The position numbers were made by a program, and so were the translations under genes. This document shows positions 35,833 through 47,027 of a stretch of 64,000 nucleotides of DNA, piece by piece. The stretch is from Biscogniauxia marginata (Eukaryota > Ascomycota > Sordariomycetes > Xylariales > Xylariaceae), in the NCBI GenBank assembly GCA_022695795.1, contig MU404115.1, positions 124,001 to 188,000 on the forward strand, in the 5' to 3' direction. The stretch's first letter is position 1. The number at the start of each line of letters is the position of its first letter. Below the pieces are notes generated by a model. That model saw only the letters and a program-made list of their open reading frames with translations. It did not search any database and was not told the origin of the DNA.

Positions 35833-37209
35833 ATGCCTCCTCCCGAGATCGGCGTCTCGGATCCGGCGCCGGCGACATCGAAGCTCCTCGCCCTACCCGT
35901 CTTCAAGCCAGACCTGTACGAGCGCGCCTGGCAGTCGATACCTCACCCGACGCTCCCTCTCCTCGCCACGGCGCACCAGAAATCCGTTACCATCTTCTCG
36001 CTCGCGACGCTTACCTCCCACAGCAGCCTGGCGAACGGGCACGAGCGCTCCGTCCGATCCGCGACTTGGAAGCCGAACCTCCCGCCGCACAAGCTGTGCC
36101 TAGTGACCGGCAGCTTCGATTCGACTGCGGGGCTCTGGCGGTGGGATGACAGTGGCGCGGGCGATACGAACTCGGAGGATGGGCTGGAGGTGGAGATCAC
36201 GGCTGAGGACAGGGACCGCGACGACGACAAGGACTGGGAGCTGATCGTGGTGCTTGACGGTCACGACTCGGAGATCAAGTCGGTTGCGTTCTCGCCTGGG
36301 GGCCAGTACCTGGCGACGTGTAGTCGCGACAAGTCGGTGTGGATATGGGAGGACGTGGGTGCATCCGAGTCGGACGACGACTGGGAGACTGTCGCGGTGC
36401 TGAACGAGCACGAGGGCGACGTCAAGGCCGTTGCGTGGTGCCCCGAGACGAACCGCGGCGGTCGCGGCCGCTACAGTAGCGACGTCCTCGCGAGCGCTAG
36501 CTACGATAATACGGTGCGGATATGGCGGGAGGACGGCGACGGCGAGTGGGTCTGTGTTGCGGTGCTCGAGGGCCACGAGGGCACCGTCTGGGGCCTGCAG
36601 TGGGAGCCTAGCCCGAAAGGTAGCCGGTTCCCGAGGCTGATGACGTGGAGCGCGGACCGCAGCGTCAGGATATGGTCGCTAAAGGAGGACGACGAGGAAG
36701 CAGATGATGCCCCACGGCACGCATGGGGGGGACTTGGCGGTGGGATACCGAATACCATGCGCAGGTCACTGAAGGAAGAGTGGGAGTGCACAGCCACGCT
36801 TCCCGAGGTCCACACGAGGGATATCTACTCCGCAGCGTGGAGCGCCGAGACGGGACGGGTGGCCAGCACCGGCAGCGACGGCACCATCATACTATACCAG
36901 GAAGAAGACGGTGGCGTGGGTGTCAACGGCTCGATGACGGAATCCGCAGATGACGAAGCGGCCGCCGAGCTGGACGGCGACGTGCACATGACGAATGGGC
37001 ATCCGGAGAAGAGGTCCGGAGGCCCGTCGTCGTCGAGGACCTGGAAGGTCATATCGAGCACGCCGAACGGCCACGGGCCGTACGAGATCAACCATGTTGT
37101 ATGGTGCAAGCGGTACGATATGGGCTGCCCTCCCGAGAAGAGGGGTATCGAGGAGATGCTGGTCACGACGGGAGACGACGGCATCGTACGGCCGTGGCAG
37201 GTCATATGA
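35833..37209 (+). CDS. CIA1: Cytosolic iron-sulfur assembly protein CIA1 (WD40)
   Basis: Seven-bladed WD40 propeller of the CIA targeting complex (with Cia2 and Mms19), which hands Fe-S clusters to cytosolic and nuclear apoproteins. The single-exon frame gives 458 residues. WD repeats are clear: LANGHERSVRSATWKP, LDGHDSEIKSVAFSPGGQYL followed by DKSVWIWED, LNEHEGDVKAVAWCPE, DNTVRIWRED, LEGHEGTVWGLQWEPS, ADRSVRIWSL, and the last blade ending DDGIVRPWQVI at the C-terminus. It exceeds yeast Cia1 (330 residues) because of acidic inserts between blades, such as the EDRDRDDDKDWE stretch and a long loop near residues 360-410, a pattern I know from filamentous fungi. The family call is firm. Confidence 0.92.
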   Translation: MPPPEIGVSDPAPATSKLLALPVFKPDLYERAWQSIPHPTLPLLATAHQKSVTIFSLATLTSHSSLANGHERSVRSATWKPNLPPHKLCLVTGSFDSTAGLWRWDDSGAGDTNSEDGLEVEITAEDRDRDDDKDWELIVVLDGHDSEIKSVAFSPGGQYLATCSRDKSVWIWEDVGASESDDDWETVAVLNEHEGDVKAVAWCPETNRGGRGRYSSDVLASASYDNTVRIWREDGDGEWVCVAVLEGHEGTVWGLQWEPSPKGSRFPRLMTWSADRSVRIWSLKEDDEEADDAPRHAWGGLGGGIPNTMRRSLKEEWECTATLPEVHTRDIYSAAWSAETGRVASTGSDGTIILYQEEDGGVGVNGSMTESADDEAAAELDGDVHMTNGHPEKRSGGPSSSRTWKVISSTPNGHGPYEINHVVWCKRYDMGCPPEKRGIEEMLVTTGDDGIVRPWQVI

Positions 37210-37885
37210 CAACATGAAGAGGAGGAGGAACGTGGCAATGCCTATCTACTAAAACAAAAAATATCGCATGTATAATTGGTGGTCATGTCGTACATAGAAC
37301 ATTTACGAATCTTGAGGGGGAGAGGGAAACCGTTGACGATGGAGTTCCGGTTTGAAATACGGGTAAGGGGAAATTAAAAGGGCATATATTGCATCGCATC
37401 ACTAGGGAAGGGAGCATATAGGATGATGGATATCGAATTCAACGAACTTATTGAAAATTTAAAGATGAATATCTTTTTTTTATCCTCTATTCAGAGCTCG
37501 ATGCTGTGTATGTACTCTCTTCCCTTAAATAAGTAATTGTGTTTATAGGCTTGAGGCTGGGCCACTCTTCTCCCTGGAACATCATGCGTAGTAGGTAGAA
37601 ATAGGTTATTCAAAGTTAACAAAAAGGGGGGGAAGGATGCCTTGGAACGGCGAATACCTATAACCTACCTATCTGTGTAGGTAGAAAAGGTCAACCGGAT
37701 ATCACTCCTCCCGTAACCAGACTCGGTAGTCGACTCCAGCCCTACTTGAATTATTCACCCCCCGAATTCCTCCAATAACTCGTCCGTCCCCCGAAACTGT
37801 TTCCGCCCCATCTCCTCAAAAAGACAGACACTCACTCTGGTTTCCCCCCTTCTTTCTCTCTCTCTCTCCATCTCGCTTCTTGTCC
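37210..37885. other. Spacer between convergent genes
   Basis: About 0.7 kb with the 3' ends of CIA1 (+) and the low-complexity protein (-). TAGGTA-type motifs occur at about 37590 and 37655-37690, and a CTCT run lies at 37850-37868. No gene is seen. Confidence 0.4.
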
Positions 37886-39388
37886 TTACACGTAAACCTT
37901 CTCCCCGCGGCCCTCGCCGCAGCAGCAGCGGCACCACGCGTGCACGACCTTCCGGTACGCGCACCGGGCGCACCAGTCGTCGCCGCGCCTCGCGCCCGGG
38001 CCGTGCCCGACGACCGTCTGCGCGAGGCTCCACCACTCGTCCGCCGGGCGGTGACAGGCCCTGCACGTCCACGACGGCTGTGACTGCTGCTGTTGCGGCG
38101 GCTGCTGTACGTCGCTGAGATGGGAGCTTTCCCGCTGCTCTCTCGCGCGGGGGCGCGGGGAGATAGACGTGCTCGCGGCGGCACCGCCACCACCACCAGT
38201 GTCGGTCGACGATCTCGTGCGCCTCGACCGGAGGAGCGTGGGGGCCGGCGTCGGGGTGGGCGGTCGCGCTCGTGCCTGCGCCTCTGTTGTTACGGCTGTC
38301 TGTGTCCCCGGTGGTCTCCTGGAGGAGGAGGAGGTTGGGGAAGAACCGCCGGCGGCGGTGGTAGTGGTAGTGGTGGGAACGCCCGGTCGACCGCTGCTGC
38401 TGCTGACGACTGCGGAGGTGCCGTGCCGTCGCATAAAGGGGTGCGAGGCCAGGTTTCCGTGCCCGCTCCTCGGGCCCCGGAACGGGACATCGAAGGATGT
38501 GGATGCGGACGCTGCTTCCGACGATCGCTCGCGGCGCGGGTCCCGGCTCCGGCTCCGGCTCCGGCTCCGGCCTCCCTGATGCTGCTGCTGGTGCTGCTGG
38601 TGCTTCTCTTGCTCCATTAACGCCGCGAGCCCGGGTGGCGTGCGAGGCTCCTGGTGGGCCGGGTAGATGGGCTTCTGCGGATAGGCGTGGACGTCGACGA
38701 CCTGCACGGTCGGGCGCGCGTATATCAATGCACTCAGGCGCGGCCGGCCTGTCCTTGACTCCTCGGCGACGTCCCCTACCTCGCATTGTTCGTCGCGGGA
38801 GGGGTAGACGAGCGGTAGGTCGTCGAGGCTGAAAGATTGTCGACGACGCAGTCGCTGCTGCTGGTGATGCCGCTGCAGGGGTGTCGTCAGGGTTCCGTCA
38901 TCGCTGTCATCGTTGTTGTTGTTGTTGTTGTTGTTGTCGATTATCTTGCTGCTGCTGGGTGGCGCCCCGTGCATCAGAGACGAGACGTCCGACATTGAGA
39001 AGCTGGCCGTGCGGAGCGTGGCTATGCTGCGCTGCTCGAGGATGGGTGCTAGCTCGGTGCCGTGGCCGTACAGGAAGGGTGTCTCAAGACGGGAGAGCGG
39101 CGATTCCGAGTCCAGGTCGATGGGCCGTAGGGGGGGAGGAGGGGTGACTGGTCTTACTACGGCGGCGGCGGCGGTCTGGTAGGGCGACTTGGCACGATCG
39201 CTCGTCGAGACCCGACTTGCGTCGTAGAGGGAGTCATGCGGGCTGGGCTGTCCCTCGGACGAGTCCTTGTAGTCCCAGCGTGCCAGTTCGACGTTTGATC
39301 GATTTGATAAGGGGGATCTTGTTATGATTGCGGTCGTAGGAGGACTGCTAGGAGTAGCAGGAGGGGGGGATTTGCTAGCATGGTCCAT
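37886..39388 (-). CDS. Low-complexity protein with a cysteine-rich C-terminal module
   Basis: Hypothetical protein of 500 residues starting at the ATG at 39388 (MDHASKSPPP). The longer frame that begins at 39403 relies on a TTG codon. Most of the protein is disordered: Pro/Ser/Thr-rich, an eight-Asn run near residue 154 encoded by a TTG microsatellite on the + strand, Gln/His-rich patches and a SRSRSRSR block. The last 70 residues are different and look folded: SWTCRACHRPADEWWSLA, then WCARCAYRKVVHAWCRCCCG, giving two CxxC pairs plus further Cys and Trp residues. A zinc-binding ribbon is a reasonable reading. I do not recognise a named family. The spread of GC-rich repeats makes this locus prone to length variation. 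Confidence 0.6.
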   Translation of the reverse strand: MDHASKSPPPATPSSPPTTAIITRSPLSNRSNVELARWDYKDSSEGQPSPHDSLYDASRVSTSDRAKSPYQTAAAAVVRPVTPPPPLRPIDLDSESPLSRLETPFLYGHGTELAPILEQRSIATLRTASFSMSDVSSLMHGAPPSSSKIIDNNNNNNNNDDSDDGTLTTPLQRHHQQQRLRRRQSFSLDDLPLVYPSRDEQCEVGDVAEESRTGRPRLSALIYARPTVQVVDVHAYPQKPIYPAHQEPRTPPGLAALMEQEKHQQHQQQHQGGRSRSRSRSRDPRRERSSEAASASTSFDVPFRGPRSGHGNLASHPFMRRHGTSAVVSSSSGRPGVPTTTTTTAAGGSSPTSSSSRRPPGTQTAVTTEAQARARPPTPTPAPTLLRSRRTRSSTDTGGGGGAAASTSISPRPRAREQRESSHLSDVQQPPQQQQSQPSWTCRACHRPADEWWSLAQTVVGHGPGARRGDDWCARCAYRKVVHAWCRCCCGEGRGEKVYV

Positions 39389-39816
39389 GGTATCTATCTG
39401 CAAATGAATAATTCCTCGTTACGTGACGATAATTTGAAGATGGTTCAGAGTTAGGGGGATGTGAATCCGTGGTGGTTAGAATATTAGTATAAATGCATGT
39501 GTTTTCGCCTTGGTGTGGACTGGCTTGTCTTTTCAACTTCGAGGCTGCGCTTCCTATAGAGATATTCCTTCCGTAACTCCTGTTTAGCTGAGCAACATAT
39601 TTTTCACAAGCACTTTCCTTCTTTAAGGAGTCCTTTAAAGTGCTTTGGGCCCGTCATATCATGGGGAAGTTTGCACTAGAGATCATTTGAAGGGGGGCTC
39701 TTGCAGAGAGCAGAGCGGTGGTATCATGCATTATCATTACATATAATCCGACCTGCTACCAGCATTTATCTATACCTGTAACTCCCAATACCATCGCTAG
39801 CCTGCAAACAATCCCT
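39389..39816. other. Spacer upstream of the low-complexity protein gene
   Basis: About 430 bases between two minus-strand genes. A CATTTGCAG sequence just upstream of the ATG (minus strand, about 39400-39408) resembles a splice acceptor, so a 5' untranslated or short coding exon further up is possible. Nothing else is seen. Confidence 0.35.
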
Positions 39817-41819
39817 TTATTGCTCCGTACTGGCCTGGATTCCTTCCGCAGCTAGGGCTTTCTGGTAATCGGCTATAGCCTTGTCTAAGGAATGGACAAC
39901 AGGACCCATGAGTTTCGTCACTGCATCTTGTCCACCTGGTACCATCTTCGCATTGAACTTGATCTTCTTCTTTGTTTTCTCGTAGTGCTGGACGATCTCT
40001 GCTCTTCGCTTCTTGATCTGTTCTTCTCGCACCTTCTCTGCTGACAAAGCGACGGCTTCTATCCTCTCCTTTGATCTTTTCAATGCCTCAGCTAGATATC
40101 CAAGTTCCGCAGCGCGATCAGGGTCGCCCGAGAGAAATGCAGACCAGAACTGATGCAGAAACTCCATGGTAGTTGCATGAGTCAGGTTACAAGTTGCGGT
40201 AATATCAGCAGGAAGACCCATTGGCGTCGTCTCGTCCGAACTATGACCGTACAGTTGTGCTCGTCTTTGCAAAATACTATCGAGAATTTGCTTCTGTGCA
40301 TCCTTTCTTGACAATCTAGATCCAACGTGCGGTTGCTTCTCTCCTTCGTCTTCGCTCTCGCTGTCGTCGTTGATGCCTAAGGACGCTTGGATATCGATGC
40401 CGCCAGCGCCATCCCCTTGGAGGCTCGCCAGATCTCCCTGCACGTCCTTGAGAACTTTCGACGGCTTCTGCTTGGCGTATATGGCCGCCGTTTCAGAGAT
40501 GGTACCCGTTTCGCTCGAGAAAAATCTACTTTGCTCCTTGATGTTCAGAATTATGCGACTCTCCTCGGTGTCGCCTTGGAGGTCACGCAGGGCGAGCTCT
40601 TGATAGGTTTCCTCATCCAGATTCGTTTGACTCGTAGGGTCGCTGTCGGTCGGTACCACATTTGCTAGTAGTTTCCCGCTAATGCTATTCAGAGTTTGGA
40701 TAATGGGAACATCCGTTCTCCCTCGCGGTCGCATTTCAACGTCCTTGCGATTACCGCTTCTAAACCCGCCTTGGTTTTCCTCGTTGCCTTCCACATCGAT
40801 GATATGGGGCACATGCTGCGATAAGAGCTTGCTCGAAAAGGCCGCGATATCTTCATACTCATCGTAGCTATCGAATATTTTATCGGGCTTTTCTAGCCCG
40901 GTGACACGTTCTCCTCTTAGCTTCTTAGATAGCTTACTGAGGAAGAATCTCTCCCAGAACTCGTTCGTCTCGAGAGGAGGTACATGCTCGTTGTATATGC
41001 GCTTGACGAGAGGATGCTGGTTGAGGATCATTTGGATCTGTTCGACGCTGAACTTCATCTTAAGCTCGCTCGGCTTCAATGGGTCCGTATTTTGCTGTAA
41101 AGTGGGCTTAACTTGAGCCAGCACATTATAGGGCCCTTTCTTTTGGTTCGCCTCGATAGCATGTGCGCGAAGTAAGTTAATCCTTGCCGACCAGAAGTGA
41201 GCGTTAAAAGTAGCATCGGACATCGACTCTGGCTTCGTCTTCCGACCTTCCATGTACATCTGGGCGAGGTTGCGGTCAGACTTCAGGAGGGATTGCTGCA
41301 GTGCAATGTCATTTCTTAACGCATCATTGTCAAAGAGATGTGCTGTGGTTGGCCTTGACACGGCAGCACTGGCAATAGCCATCGCTCCAGAACTGCTTCC
41401 TCCCGCACTTGAAGGGGTAACAGGCCGCGGGACGTTAGGATCACTAGTCTTTGCATCAGCAATGAGCCTAGATAGCAGATCCCTGATTGTGTTGGCTTCT
41501 GCTCTAGGATCCGAACTGGAATTGAAGTGAAAAAGGTAGGGCACGGGCTCGGGTGCTCCAGGAGCTTTTCCAAATATTTTCAGCATGACTTTGGCAGCGG
41601 TGTCCGGGGTCTGCTGGAGATCTTGGCAACTATTAGTTCATAACATCCAGGTAACTATGAAGATGATGCCTTACTTGTGACGCTGGAGATGGGTAGAGAC
41701 ACAGAGGGCGGGCCACTCGGGGCCGCATTGGGAGTCCATATGACAGACTTCTGATCTGGCGTGAGGGTGAGAATGCCATCCTTTTTCTTGTAGGCAGCAA
41801 CACCCGTCGGAACAGCCAT
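39817..41819 (-). CDS. TFB1: TFIIH core subunit TFB1/p62
   Basis: Subunit of the TFIIH core, which opens promoters for RNA polymerase II and acts in nucleotide excision repair. Exon 1 (41819-41675) and exon 2 (41621-39817) are joined by a 53-nt intron to give 649 residues. The first exon carries the start of the PH-like domain (MAVPTGVAAYKKKDGILTLT, WTPNAAPSG), continued by SVTNLQQTPDTAAKVMLKIF, to about residue 110. Two BSD domains follow at about 160-215 and 240-300; the second contains ETNEFWERFFLSKLSKKLRG. The C-terminal third holds the conserved helices including HATTMEFLHQFW. Without exon 1 the PH domain, which contacts activators and repair factors, would be cut. The gene diverges from the 2-oxoglutarate dehydrogenase gene. 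Confidence 0.93.
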
Positions 41820-43247
41820 AGTGTCTACTCAATGCGAGTTACGATGAGGTATGATAAGTTCCTTCAGTGCACCTCCTACCCCTTTCGTATTCCGCGCCAC
41901 CAGTGTCTACCTTGACCTGACTGACCCGCTCACCGAATGTACTCAACGAGTTCCGAACGGGTTATTGAGGTGCATACAGGAGACTGAAGATGATGGGATC
42001 GAAGCTAGAAAATCGAGGTGAAGAAGTTGCACTCAGCAGCCCTCTTGTCTTTTGATGGGAAATGAATTCGTGACCGAGTTTTTCTCTCTCCTTCGGTGGA
42101 AAACGTTGTGAAATGGATCGAGGTTCGTTGGGAAGAGATGATTTGATCCAAAGCATTTATGAAGCTTCCCTTTCGGAATGCGGATGAATTGACCTCAGCC
42201 AGAGGTAGTGAATGGATGTACTCAAGGAAGTATCTTTATTGTGGCTCAAAGCTTGGCCGAGGTGAATGCCAGGCCCGCATTGAAACAAGTGGGTCGCCGG
42301 ACGGGGTGAATAAACGGACAGACAGCTCCAATAAAAAGGCTCATGAAACCACTTACATCCATCCATACATTGTATTGTACCTACACCGAAACGAGTGCCC
42401 AGGCGGTAGGTGTGAAGTACCTATACTTATCTACGGAATTCCCAACCGAACTGTAGGTTGTAGAGTAGAATGTTTCTCTATAAAAAAGTGATATGCAAAT
42501 TGTAGGTGGTGAGTATATATGACTTCATGGATGCTAAAAAGGGGTTGCTAATGCAACGACAGGGTAGTGCCTATCTAGATAGGTAACCGGTGATGTCCTG
42601 GCAGTGGCTAAACGAGAGACATTGCGAAAAAGGTCGGTTCTGATTTGCGGCAAGAACCGGACCTTTGAGCCAATTATAGCCGCCGATGCACCCCAGCTGC
42701 CCAGCTCCTCCCATGCTCCGGCAAGTGGGCTTTTAGCCTGTAATTACATGTTTGCTTAGGTGCATTCAGAGCTAGCCCGCTTGCCTGCTTGCGCGGGTCA
42801 TGCGCTCTTGTGTAGCTCGCTTAGCTGCATAGACAATACGGTCTAATACAATTACTCGGAATCACCGGGACGCATTTCTACGCTTTCTGCTTTTGCTGGA
42901 TCTGGCAGGTACCGGCTGCCGACAGGGGGCCAAGGGAATTGGGGCCTATCGGCTCTGCTACAATTTTCAGTTTCTCCAAACTGTCATTGTCATGGCCAAG
43001 ATTCACGTTCTTGTTCTTCCCGTCCACGGCTGCTAGTTTTTTTTCTCAGCTTCCACCTCCCAACGACTTACTCCGCCGCTCCTTTGTCTCCTGTTCGAGA
43101 TTTGAGCATCTAGCATACGGAGTCTTTTCTGGTCTTGTTCTGCCAGATGAGATCCCGTCTCGTTTTTATTCACTCATCTATTCCGTCCCCATAACCGACT
43201 ACTAACCCACGTCTCTCGAAGCTGTCGAATAGCATTAGCCTGGAGCC
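41820..43247. promoter_or_regulatory. Divergent intergenic region between TFB1 and KGD1
   Basis: This 1.4-kb stretch must hold both promoters. A TAGATAGGTA-type palindrome lies at about 42571-42583 and a TAGGTA-type motif near 42405-42424. The 270 bases before KGD1 are pyrimidine-rich and contain an 88-codon open frame (42939-43205) ending 42 bases before the KGD1 start. I see no separate gene. Confidence 0.4.
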
Positions 43248-46200
43248 ATGCTGAGCAGCTCGCTTCGACACACGGGTGGCCAGCTCCTCAGAGCTGGCTA
43301 CCGTTCGACAAGATACGCATCGCAATTCTCGAGATGTTACTCCCTCACTGCCACTCGCCGTCCTCTCGCCGTGTCTGCCCAGAGGAGATATGCCTCTGCG
43401 ACGACCTCTCCACCTTCACCAAACGACAACTTCTTATCCGGTAGTACCGCCAACTACATCGACGAGATGTACATGCAATGGAAGACCGACCCGGAGAGCG
43501 TCCATGTGTCGTGGCAGGTCTACTTCAAGAATATGGAGAGCGGCGAGATGCCCATCCAGCAAGCTTTCACTCCTCCTCCGACCCTTGTTCCTGGAGCCAC
43601 CGGCGGCGTTGGAGCTTCTGCCCTTGGCATGAGCGTTGGCGAGGGTGCCGATGTCACAAACCATCTCAAGGTTCAACTTTTAGTGCGCGCATACCAGGCT
43701 CGTGGTCACCACAAGGCCGATATCGACCCCCTCCGTATCCGAAACGAGCAGAAAGGCTTCACCAACGTCAAGCCTAAGGAACTGACGCTCGAACATTATC
43801 AATTCACCGAGAAGGACCTCGATCAGGAATTCAGCCTGGGTCCGGGTATCTTGCCACGCTTTAAACGGGAGGGACGAGAGAAGATGACCCTGCGCGACAT
43901 CATCGCTGCTTGCGAACGCATCTACTGCGGCTCGTATGGTGTCGAGTTCATTCACATCCCGGACAGGGCCAAGTGCGACTGGCTGAGGGAACGAGTCGAA
44001 GTTCCCCAACCCTTTAAATACTCGATCGACGAGAAGCGCCGGATTCTCGACCGACTGATCTGGAGTTCCAGTTTCGAGTCTTTCCTAGCCACGAAATACC
44101 CCAACGACAAGCGATTCGGTCTGGAAGGTTGTGAAACACTGGTGCCAGGGATGAAGGCCCTCATTGACCGAAGTGTTGACTATGGCGTCAAGGACATCGT
44201 CATTGGGATGCCTCACCGTGGCCGTCTCAACGTTCTCAGCAACGTTGTTCGCAAGCCGAACGAGTCCATCTTCAGCGAGTTCGCCGGAACTACTGGTGCT
44301 GAAGATGAAGGATCGGGAGATGTCAAGTACCACTTGGGCATGAATTTTGAACGTCCCACGCCCTCTGGGAAGCGCGTCCAGCTTTCTCTCGTCGCCAACC
44401 CTTCGCATCTTGAGGCTGAAGACCCCGTTGTACTTGGCAAAACTCGGGCTATCCAGCACTACAACAACGACGAGACGACGCATAGGACCGCTATGGGCGT
44501 GTTGCTACACGGTGATGCTGCCTTCGCGGCTCAGGGCATTGTTTACGAGTGTCTGGGTTTCCATTCCCTACCGGCTTTCTCGACGGGTGGCACAATTCAC
44601 TTGGTTGTGAACAACCAGATTGGTTTTACCACGGACCCCCGTTTCGCCCGTTCAACTGCCTACTGTACGGATATTGCCAAGGCTATCGATGCCCCCGTGT
44701 TCCACGTGAACGCGGACGATGTCGAGGCTGTCAACTTCGTCTGTCAGCTCGCTGCTGATTGGCGCGCCGAATTCCAGTCGGACGTTGTCATTGATCTCAT
44801 TTGCTACCGCAAGCACGGCCACAACGAGACGGATCAGCCCTCATTCACTCAGCCACTCATGTACAAGCGCATTAGCTCTCATGACCCTCAGATCAACATC
44901 TATGTAGAGAAGCTGCTCAAAGACGGCACCTTTACTAAGGAAGATGTCGACGAGCACAAGCAGTGGGTCTGGGGCATGTTAGAAGAGAGCTTCGCCAAGT
45001 CGAAAGACTACCAGCCAACTTCGAAGGAATGGACTACTTCTGCTTGGAACGGTTTCAAGTCCCCCAAGGAGCTAGCAAGTGAAGTCTTACCACACATGCC
45101 CACGAAGGTGGACAAGAAAACCCTGGAGCACATCGGAGAAGTTATTGGCTCCGCTCCGGAAGATTTCCACCTACACCGTAACCTGAAACGTATCCTCCAA
45201 AACAGAACCAAATCCGTGCTTGAGGGGGGGAACATTGACTGGTCGACTGCTGAAGCGCTCGCGTTCGGTTCTCTCGTTACCGAGGGTCACCATGTTCGTA
45301 TCTCCGGTCAGGATGTTGAGAGAGGTACCTTCTCCCAGCGTCATGCCGTCTTCCATGACCAGGAAACCGAGGAGACCTACACGCCGCTACAGCACGTCAG
45401 CAAGGACCAGGGCAAGTTTGTCATTTCTAACTCGTCTCTCAGCGAATTCGGTGCTCTTGGCTTCGAGTATGGCTACTCGCTTTCTTCTCCGAATGCCCTG
45501 GTCATGTGGGAGGCTCAGTTTGGTGACTTCGCCAACAACGCACAATGTATCATAGACCAGTTCATTGCCTCCGGTGAAGTGAAATGGATGCAGCGAACTG
45601 GATTGGTCATGTCGCTTCCTCACGGCTACGATGGACAGGGTCCCGAGCACTCTTCTGGCCGCATGGAGCGTTACTTACAACTCTGCAACGAAGACCCACG
45701 TGTTTTCCCTTCAAAAGACAAACTTGATCGCCAACATCAAGATTGCAACATGCAAATCGCTTACATGACCACTCCTGCCAACATATTCCACGCTCTCCGC
45801 CGACAGATGCACAGGCAATTCCGAAAGCGTAAGTAGTTCAGAAGTTCGATCAATTCCGAACAGTCTTGCTAACAGACCATAGCTCTCATCATATTCTTCT
45901 CCAAGTCGCTTCTCCGCCACCCTCTAGCTCGTTCTAATATTGAAGACTTCACGGGCCCTGAAGCTTACTTCAAGTGGATTATTCCCGATCCTGAACATGA
46001 GACAGGAGCCATCAAATCCCCCGAGGAAATCGACCGTGTCATCCTATGTTCTGGTCAGGTTTGGGCAACACTGCATAAGTACCGAGCCGACAACAAGATC
46101 GACAACGTTGCTTTCACGCGTATTGAGCAACTGAACCCTTTCCCGTGGGAGCAGCTTAGGGAGAATCTCGACATGTACAAGAACGCCAAGACCATCGTCT

Positions 46201-46427
46201 GGGCCCAGGAAGAGCCACTCAACGCTGGCGGCTGGAGTTTCACGCAACCACGCATTGAGACTCTGCTCAACAAAACACAGTATCACGATCGAAAACATGT
46301 CATGTATGCTGGACGGAATCCGTCCGCATCTGTCGCCACTGGTTTGAAGGCTACCCATAAGAAAGAAGAGGAGGACTTATTGGAGATGGCGTTCACGGTA
46401 ACGCAAGATAAACTAAAGGGCGAATAG
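43248..46427 (+). CDS. KGD1: 2-oxoglutarate dehydrogenase E1 component, mitochondrial
   Basis: Thiamine-diphosphate-dependent decarboxylase of the 2-oxoglutarate dehydrogenase complex in the TCA cycle. Exons 43248-45828 and 45883-46427 (54-nt intron, GCTAAC branch site) give 1041 residues, close to the yeast protein (1014). The first 50 residues are basic and rich in Arg/Ser (a presequence). After it comes the E1o-specific segment [20 protein letters not shown]. The ThDP-binding core includes [26 protein letters not shown] near residue 423 and [11 protein letters not shown] near residue 455. The transketolase-like pyrimidine domain includes [15 protein letters not shown]. Exon 2 supplies the C-terminal domain ([25 protein letters not shown]). 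The short intron falls inside [17 protein letters not shown] and is missed if the first frame is read through. Identity is certain. Confidence 0.97.
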
Positions 46428-47027
46428 AGTTGGGGGGAAATTTAGCATAGATATGGCGAAAGTGCGCACATGGCTGTTTCGGTGTTTCCTGTATTGTATC
46501 TTGTGTATAGCGCGGTCTTGAGAATCACTGGTAGAGGCAACATGGGTTCGTGGCGGCAACGGGTTCCCCCGAGTAATGCATTCCTTCATATCCATCGAGG
46601 CTCCTTTGTTGTCCTTTCTAAACTCGAAATAGTTCCACAGCAATAGATTATAGACTACCGCAAGTGAACTTCTCACATCCTGACTTGAAACTAAACCCAA
46701 GTTTGTAAGCTCGTGAGCAACCTGCGTTCAAAGCAGAGAGACAGATAGGCTCATGTAAGTCAGATTCCGATGAAGCGGGGCATCCGCAACAGCTGAGGTG
46801 TCGACCTGTAGTATGTCCCGGCAGATACGAGTTCATTGCCGATATCAGTATCACAGTAAACGCCAATCAAGCACTTGCATACCAATGGCTCGGTAGTTAA
46901 TGGGTCGTGATAAGAATTATGGTTACTGTCTCCTAAGTGCGAGCCCTCGTGTCACGTCACGAACTTGATTCCCCTTTTCACAAGACATTCGTGGCTCAGT
47001 GAAAATAACGACCTAACGAATCGAGCG
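46428..47027. other. Intergenic region before the 2OG oxygenase
   Basis: About 600 bases with the KGD1 3' end and the promoter of the oxygenase gene. Only short frames without recognisable products are present. Confidence 0.4.

Noticed and set aside
38093..38832. Plus-strand frames opposite the low-complexity protein (up to 175 codons)
   Set aside because: GC-rich repeat DNA yields long open frames on both strands; only the minus strand has a folded-looking Cys-rich end.
37886..39403. Start of the low-complexity protein at 39403
   Set aside because: It uses TTG as start codon and the sequence before it (CATTTGCAG) looks like a splice acceptor; the ATG at 39388 is the safer start.
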